A stretch of 64,000 nucleotides of DNA from Daedaleopsis sinensis (taxonomy: Eukaryota > Basidiomycota > Agaricomycetes > Polyporales > Polyporaceae), in contig CM066303.1 in the NCBI GenBank assembly GCA_033807695.1, forward strand, positions 744,001 through 808,000, given 5' to 3'. Shown one piece after another: positions 57,271-64,000 of this stretch. Numbering within the stretch: position 1 is the stretch's first letter; every line of letters begins with the position of its first letter. Made by a program: the position numbers and the translations under genes. The notes beneath the pieces are model-generated. The model saw only the letters and a list, made by a program, of their open reading frames with translations, made no database searches and had not been told where the DNA came from.

Positions 57271-59048
57271 ATGTCCCATCAACTCTCTCGACGCGGTACT
57301 CTCTTCCTCGCCGATGATATAATTCAGAGCTCTCCGTCGGCTGGGTCCGACTGGCAAGTGAGTGGTTCTGCATAGTTGTGGGCTTTGAACCGTTGTTCAT
57401 GACGCACTCAGGCTCTCAATCCAAATCGACGAAGATTCTCCCATGTTCTCCGCTTGACACCGAGGTACTTTCATTCCACTTCGAGAAATCGCGGTTTCTG
57501 ATATGCGTTCAGTTTGGGAACCGCTGGCTTCGGTCCCGCTCCTGCGAACGACGACGACATGGACTGGCAATCCGACTGTGACTCCCTGGTGGATGACATG
57601 CAAGGCGAATCCTCTAGGGCAGGCTCTCCTATGGATGCAGGTGCGAGATCAATACGTAGTTCAATAATCAGGCTGCCTAATACTATTGAGCTTTGACTAG
57701 ATGTCTCCACGTCGTCTTTAGCTGTCGCCGACAACGTCACAGGATCGCTTGTAGTGGTTTTACCTCAGCCAGCATCGTCCAGTGAGTTCATCTGGTCATC
57801 TGGTTGCGCCTCATGAAGCAACGCTGATGCGGCTCTCGAGGTACTGGCAAACCACAACCGCGAAGCCTTCCTTTCGTGCTGTTCCCAGGCAGCCCCGCGA
57901 CTAGCCACGGCCGACTGCAATCGAGCAACCTATCGACTGGTGATGACGGAGAGAGCGGCATGGGGCAGAGGAAAGGGAAGGTCCGTGAAGCTCCATCGTT
58001 CACTTGCGATCCCATGCGCTTGTGTGAATTGGGCTCCCATCTTCCCATCGCCTCTCCACGGCCACGACTATCTAGTCTCGCGACGTCGCAAACGTGCAAG
58101 GACGCAGCAACTCCGACGTCGGATGAAGCGTTTGCCCGCGTGTCCTCTCCGGCTAGAATGTCCGGTACAAGCGTCGAAGAACAGATTACCTCCATCGCGG
58201 TCGACTCCCCCGTTGCGCCAGTCGGCCGCGTAGGAACACCCGCTACCGCTACTTCGTCCGTCATTGAAGCGACGTCGGCCTCTTCTTCGTCTATGGTGCT
58301 CGACAATTCACCATCCCCAATTTCGGCTGTGCCAGACCATGATACTCAGGTTCCGGGAGATGGCGCAGCCTCATCCGCAAAAGAAGGTGAACCTTCGGCC
58401 GCTTCACACACAGAGTCCTACGTCCCCGATCACACCACCTCCACCTCGAAGAATGTGACGACGCTCCCCGGGCCCCAGTCTGTCCCTCATACCGTCGCAG
58501 ATCCGCTTCCTTGCACTGGTGGAGATGGAGATTCCGGTGGCAAGTCCACGTCTGCGCCTCCCCCTTCGTCGTACATGAGTGTAACTTCCCAGGCGAGCTC
58601 TTCAGGACCGTCGCGCTCTCAAGGGTTCGTTCGTCACCTGCCAGCCCCGCGAGCGATGCCCGTCACTCATGGAACAGAGGACTCGCTTCAAGAAGAGATG
58701 GACTGGGAGGCTCGCCGTCAGGAGAAGGATATGCGGAGCGGTGAAGGCAAGACCGTCTGGTATCGGACAAGTGGACCATTTATGCTGGATAGTCCCCCGT
58801 CTTCGTTGTCGGCCAGCGTGGACGACCTTTATATCCATCAGGATTGTACCGCGCGTATGAAGATATGGGTCGTGAACAACAACCAAACCTGGGTTGCCGT
58901 GCGCCAAGGCGACCGCCAACCTTCCGACGCAGATCGTCGGCTGCAGATATGCCAGAATGGGGATCCGAGCTGGATCACAAGAGCGTCATACCGCGTTGCT
59001 CGCAGTCGTCACAAGAAGAAGCTGGCAACCCGCTTACTGGAATTTTGA
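57271..59048 (+). CDS. Ser/Pro/Thr-rich protein with conserved C-terminal domain
   Basis: Exons 57271-57357 (MSHQLSRRGTLFLADD), 57412-57464, 57513-57640 (DDDMDWQSDCDSLVDDMQGE), about 57701-57781 and about 57841-59048 join with matching phase. The middle 300 residues are low-complexity Ser/Thr/Pro. The C-terminal 80 residues are conserved in style: DDLYIHQDCTARMKIWVV, RQPSDADRRLQICQNGDPSW, then a basic tail RSRHKKKLATRLLEF. The segment from DLYIH to PSWI parallels the end of the protein at 45326-46933 (IFL...LWV...SDGRKL...PSWV). Function unknown. It follows the transposase directly and shares its orientation. Confidence 0.68.
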
Positions 59049-59372
59049 ACGCATCTCATGGCGCGGTAGATCTAGAGGGTCAGGTATCCTGCAGTGCACG
59101 GCCAGATGTCATGTTGTAATAAATAAATTATCGTCGTTATAATCACAAGCTTCTCGAACTTCGTCTATCGCCTGTTGTCCTTCGTGTGTTGACCAAGCTA
59201 CTGGCAGGGACGAACGCGGGGCTTGCGAGCGTCCGGATCCGGAGGCGTGATAAAGGGCTTTGCTTTGCCACAATCCGGCGAACCCGCGTTCCAGAGGCTC
59301 AGACTAGTTACTACGTACTACCACACCGTCGGACAAGACAGCTATTCGTGTTCTGCACAAGTGCACCCCGCA

Positions 59373-62300
59373 ATGGACAACCTGGATAGTGATGATAATT
59401 CTGCAACCCGAGATTCAGGTACGATCGCGCAGAATGCTCGCCGTGGGAAGAGTTGCATTGACAATACCGAGTGGCGCCTGCAGGTGTAGATCCTCTCGCT
59501 CACCCTTCTGCCAGTGTCCCGGTGGAGACAATTCCCCAATCCACTGTCGATTGCCCCTCCTCGGATGCGCACAAAAGAGATAGGGCGACTCGTAGTGAGC
59601 ATAGATGTTCATGTCGCTTGATCTGTCTGCTAAAAACCTACGATCGCTTCAGCCAAAAGACGACAGGACGAAGATGAGCACGAAGACGCTCCAGAATTCG
59701 CTCGCGCAGAAGACGTCGAGTACAGAAATGCTATGAGACATATCAAGCGGATGCCAGGTGAGAATACCGACTCTGTAGCCGTCTCAGCTTCCGTACCGAT
59801 TCATGCTACCGACAGCGAGACATGCAGACCATGACGAAACAAGCTCGGTAGCCCCCGTCGCCGGACCATCCTCTACTCAAGAACAGACACCTGCGCTCCC
59901 CGATACAGACGTTGCGCCGGGCAAGAAGAGAAGAATCGAGGGTCCTACCCCTCAAGACGTCATCGCTACGTTTGTCGCCCACATGAAACCTTACTTTTTG
60001 GCTCAGAACCAGAATCCTACCACATGCGCGGGTCGCATACTAGAGCTGCTGGAGGTGCATGGAATGATATCCCATCTTCAGAACGAGACGGAAGCGGACG
60101 CGATAGAGGACTTACTGGACGATCTTGAGGTTGATTCACACCTTGAATTAACTGAGACGACGAGCACTGGGGATGTAGAGATGACAGATTCGCCCGAGGA
60201 ACGTATCACCGAGTCAGGCCATCTGTTAGAACGTGCGCGCACTGAGCACGGGGAGTACACTCCTGACTCTGACCTTGGCGAAACTACCGGGGACTTGATC
60301 ACATTTTCTCCGTATGTGTTTATATTTCCTTGCATATGCACAACTTATATGCTGACCGCTTTCTGTCCTACTCAATGATAGTCTTTACAAGTATCAGCAG
60401 GACGGCGGCATTGGCTGCGACGACGACAACGACAACTTACCTCTGAGGGTGGCTACGACTTCTTCAACAATCGCAGACGTGCCCTCAGGCTATACGAGCC
60501 CTGTCGACGCCCCCTTGACACCTCTAGTCGCCCCACTATCGTCACAAACTGCCAGCCTTGACTACTCCACAGACGACGCGCGTCTCTCAAGTGCCAATCT
60601 GTCTGCTACAGATGTCTCCATCTCTGACCTGGGTGCGGGCGACAACCTATTCTCCGGACCCCTCGATGTCCCCGACAACGCTCTGAGCGATGCTAATCTG
60701 TCCTGTCCTGTGTTCTCTGTTGACGTCTCCTGCCCGGAGACAGTGAGTCGAACCGACATGGACGTTCACGATCAGGATGTCGCGGTTGAAAGGCGCTTCG
60801 ACTCTTCCGTCGAGGTCGAATACCTCTGCTCTAATGACCGACTCAATCCTCCGTCTACCGATGCAATCGACTGCATGCGCGAGGAGAGTGTGAACGACGC
60901 TGGAGCGACTGCGATCCCATCGTGCGTAGAAGCAACAACGAGCGACCAGACGAACCGTTCCATGTCCCATCCTGCTAGTCAGGAGACCGAGGAACGCACG
61001 ATACAGAATCGGGCGGGAGATCCAAGTTGGCCGTGGGCTATGAAGACGCGTTCTGGCCATGACCTTTGGCGCGAGAACAACGAGGAAATTCTCACGAGAG
61101 GGGCTACAAGCGACCTGGAGGACGCCGACCCACCTAACGCAGGCACCGAGCTTGTATTCGACGATGATGTCACCATGAACGAGTCTTGCGTGCTGCCATC
61201 TACAGTACTCGCTGCTCCTCCGACACAGACTCGGTCTTCCCTACTCTCTGAGTGCACGCCGGCAAGAGCAGAAGGCGATCTCCTCGAGTCCCTGGATCTC
61301 CGTCACCCACAAGCTACCTTTGGTCCCCTCCCACAGGCACTCCCTCAACGACGTTCGACGCCAGCTTCCCCCGCATCTGCAGTGCATTCTATGTCGGCAA
61401 GCACGCACTTAGAACAGCAAGTGTTATCTCATGGTCCTGCTACACGGACTGCGTCAATGCTAGGCTTGCTGGATGGCAATTCGTCTACACCTGCTATGTC
61501 TCTTATGACGCCTCGAGCGCTGGAGAAACGACCCGCTGGACGGACTATACCCCCGGGAACTGTGACGATGCCGATACCTCCGCGAGGGCCGTTGTCATTT
61601 AGCACTCCCCAAGGCTGTCTAGGAGCAATGCGAACTCCCCCGTTCCGCTCTTCTTCATCTCGCCCGCAAACGCCCCCCCGGGAGCGCTGGACACCTCGGA
61701 TATCGCATAATCGTAGCCTTTCCGGGTCGCCTACCGTAAGGGCGGAGCTACACCTCACTCCGGAGTCGTCCAGCCCTCAGATGTCGCCCATGATGAGCCC
61801 CGTGCGTTCAACCACTCCTTGCACTGGCCGGTCTCCATCTCGTCCACTCTCGTCCGTCGGAGGACGCTGGACTCCACGACTACCACCTCGCAGTCACTTC
61901 TCCGCTTTCTCGGCCGTTGTCCTCCCTGAAGTAGACTGCACGTTGTCTGCGCGCTCATCGAGGCCGGCAAGTCCTAGGGGCGCAACACCCAGTGCCCCTC
62001 AGTCGTCAGAACCTCCATCATCTCATTCCACTCAAGCACCCTTCATGGCAGGTCCTGGGTATACTGCATCCGATGTGCAAGGTAGCAGGTCGTCTGAGGC
62101 TCCATTGCCATTGGCGAACCTCGGCCGCGGCACGTCGACTACGTCATTCGCACCCGCACCATCGCCACCATCGCTTGGCGTACGACGATCCGCGACCCCA
62201 GGTTCCGCTAGGTCATCCGAGGCTCTGGTGGGGCCCGCGAACAGTCGCACAACATCGACCGCGTATCGAACATCGGCGCCCTCACCGTCCCTCACCGCGC

Positions 62301-64000
62301 AGGCAACTTCGACTGCATCTAATGGGCGAGGAACCAGGTCGTCCTATGCTCCGTTGCAAGTCACGAACGTCGGTCGCGGCACACCGACTATGTCTCAAGT
62401 ACCCGTGCCCGTACCCTCGCTTACCGTGCAAGATCCTGCCAGGTCGTCCGAGGCTCCGCCCGGGCCCGCGAACGGCGGCACAGCATCGGCTACGTCTCGA
62501 ACATTGCCATTGCCCGTCGCGCAAGCACCCGCGACGCATGCGCATCCCGCCAGGTCGTCTGTGGCTCCGCCAGGGTCAGCGAACGGTCGAACAGCACCGG
62601 CTACGTCTCGAGCATCGGCACCCGCACCATCGCCCGCCGCCCAAGCATCCGCGACAGCCGGTTCTACACATCCAGCCAGGTCGTCCGAGGCTCTATCGGC
62701 GCCCGCGAACACTCGCACAACATCGACCACTTCAACAGCATCGGCCGCTGCACCGTCGCTCGTCCCGCAAGCATCCACTCATTCTAACCAGACTTCAACA
62801 GCATCGGCCGCCGCACCGTTGCTCGTCCCGCAAGCATCCACTCATTCTGAGCGTCGTCAAGATTATTTTGCGTCGCATGGGCCAGAGCGTCCACCCTCGC
62901 CTATGGATGAGGCACCAGATGGCGGCTCACCTTTCGCGATACGTTCCGAGTTCTCTCCCGCAGGTGCATCCAGTCATCGTGACGACGCGTCACCAACGCT
63001 CGAGGATTATGCCTGGTGGAGCACCGGTGTGTCCACGTCGCGCTCAACTCGTGGGCAGGAGCCGATCGCACCATCTTCCTCGGGAATTCCAGCAAGATTG
63101 CCGCAAGAGGACGTCCTACCTCCCCACAGTCCAGGAGCGATGCAGCTCGATGAGCCTCTTGGCGGCGAAAACCTTCAGGCAGAGGGGGTAAGTCATTATT
63201 TCCGATGGGTTGAGGCGTGCGCTCACGTAACACACGGGATGGGTTTGCCGCTCAGGGAGACCTAGGACAACTTACAGGCGCAGTGTACAATCTCACCGCA
63301 GAAGTTCGGAACATGACTCAACACGTCATACACGCGGTCACGGCGCATATCCCTGCCGGACGCTCTCGCCGCCGCCGCCTCGACGATGGGCCTGAGGATG
63401 ATGGAACGGATGCCGATAATGAATCCGACGATGCAGAGCCTCGTGCTCGTAGGAGAAACGGTTTGACCAAGCACTTGTCACCTCGGCAGGTGCAACTAGC
63501 AGTGAGTGTCTTTTCACTATGAGGTTCGGGCAGTGTTCATTGATACATTATACAGAGGGATGTGAAGAGGCATTTCCTAGCATTGATGCGGCGTGACGCC
63601 TCTGACGCGCCCTTCCACGGCGAAAAGATCGCTACCGCTCAAATCGTTCGTGGATTCCGGCGAGAGGAGGGCGAGTGTTGTGACCCCGACGACTTTCGCG
63701 TGGATCTCGAGTCCACGCCCGGGTCTGATTATAACAGATCGTCAAGGAGAGTGTTCGTCCAGAACTTTCTGGCCGTCGATCTATACGAGTGTAAGGACCG
63801 ACGCAAGATAGCCGCTATGTTCGACACGCACTTCAGAACGGTTAAGAAACACTACCTGCAACAGAAGGAGGATGCCGCCGCATTCGGTCGCGGCATAGTG
63901 ATCGATAGGACGCCCGAGAAGCTTGCTAAGGCGCGGCAACAGCGCAAGTATAACGTACGCTGGTTCTGCATCTCTCGACCCTTTCTCCGGGCTCACAATT
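59373..64000 (+). CDS. Large low-complexity protein with conserved C-terminal domain (3' end beyond window)
   Basis: Starts MDNLDSDDNSATRDS at 59373. Exon joins with matching phase give, in order, GVDPLAHPSASVPVET, KRRQDEDEHEDAPEFARAED, VIATFVAHMKPYFLAQNQ, LYKYQQDGGIGCDDDNDN, and one exon of about 2.8 kb to 63189. That exon is Ser/Pro/Ala/Thr-rich, with recurrent PARSSEAPPGPAN-like units (about 62060-62720). Then come GDLGQLTGAVYNLTAEVRNM and RRNGLTKHLSPRQVQLA. The last exon (63555 onward) has RDVKRHFLALM, FRVDLESTPGSDYNRSSRRV, LYECKDRRKIAAMFDTHFRT and a basic KARQQRKYNVRWF, running off the window. The terminal part resembles a large basidiomycete-specific family of unknown function that I recall from other genomes; that was not checked. 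Confidence 0.68.

Larger units (their letters stand above)
35706..64000 (+). mobile_element. Putative giant Tnp2/CACTA-like transposon with cargo (right end outside window)
   Basis: Seen: the terminus CACCGGGGGCATTGA at 35706, identical over 15 bp to both ends of the 8646-8917 MITE and similar for about 25 bp more; subterminal TGTTACAT/TGTTCCAT/TGGGACA motifs to about 36200; a long minisatellite; then nine co-oriented multi-intron genes including a Tnp2-family transposase. Known: Tnp2 belongs to the CACTA/Plavaka-like transposases, which use CAC-type ends and short target duplications. Inferred: all of this is one element of more than 28 kb. TAG precedes the terminus (35703-35705). The only CCCGGTG followed by TAG inside the window (38084-38093) shares just 7 bp with the left end and lies before the transposase, so it is probably not the partner end. 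Confidence 0.5.

Noticed and set aside
35706..64000. Interpretation as a Starship-type or Helitron element
   Set aside because: No DUF3435 tyrosine recombinase and no Rep/helicase frame was seen; the only transposase recognised is Tnp2, and the terminus is CAC-type.

Overview
The window is nuclear DNA from a filamentous basidiomycete, most likely an Agaricomycete and perhaps a polypore. The evidence is many 50-70 bp GT-AG introns, DUF6534-type membrane proteins, lineage-expanded BTB/POZ and F-box proteins, a Ty1/copia retroelement and a Tnp2-family transposase. There are no operons, rRNA or CRISPR, and I found no tRNA. All function calls come from reading the sequence; no database was searched.

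Layout. 1-12 kb: two decayed Old-Yellow-Enzyme genes flank two intact, very intron-rich membrane-protein genes: a uric acid/xanthine permease (15 exons, 593 aa) and a DUF6534 protein (13 exons, 350 aa). Two non-autonomous DNA transposons lie in the gaps. 12.3-13.2 kb: a short intronless kinase-like gene.

14.6-33.4 kb is a graveyard of related genes. Three BTB/POZ paralogues and one F-box/LRR-like gene lie head-to-tail on the minus strand. Each is split by a different mobile element: a hAT-like element, a complete copia retrotransposon (18953-24556), a 2.28 kb foldback element (26765-29042) and a repeat-rich insertion. For the first three, removing the element and one target-site copy rejoins the reading frame exactly. 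A fourth BTB fragment lies on the plus strand at 32.7-33.4 kb.

35.7-64 kb looks like one giant transposon that runs off the window. It opens with CACCGGGGGCATTGA and subterminal TGTTNCAT-like motifs. A 3.4 kb minisatellite follows, then nine multi-intron genes, all on the plus strand. They encode a coiled-coil/membrane protein, two unknowns, a WD40 protein, a helical protein, a membrane protein with a ubiquitin-like domain ending in Gly-Gly, a Tnp2 transposase (52114-56984), and two large serine/proline-rich proteins. The last of these is cut by the window end. Two of the genes share a conserved C-terminal domain. A 272 bp element at 8646-8917 carries the same 15 bp terminus at both ends, with a 3 bp target duplication, and so looks like a miniature relative.

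Exon coordinates were derived by hand from frame continuity and GT-AG sites. Where phases close exactly I say so; elsewhere gene ends are approximate.
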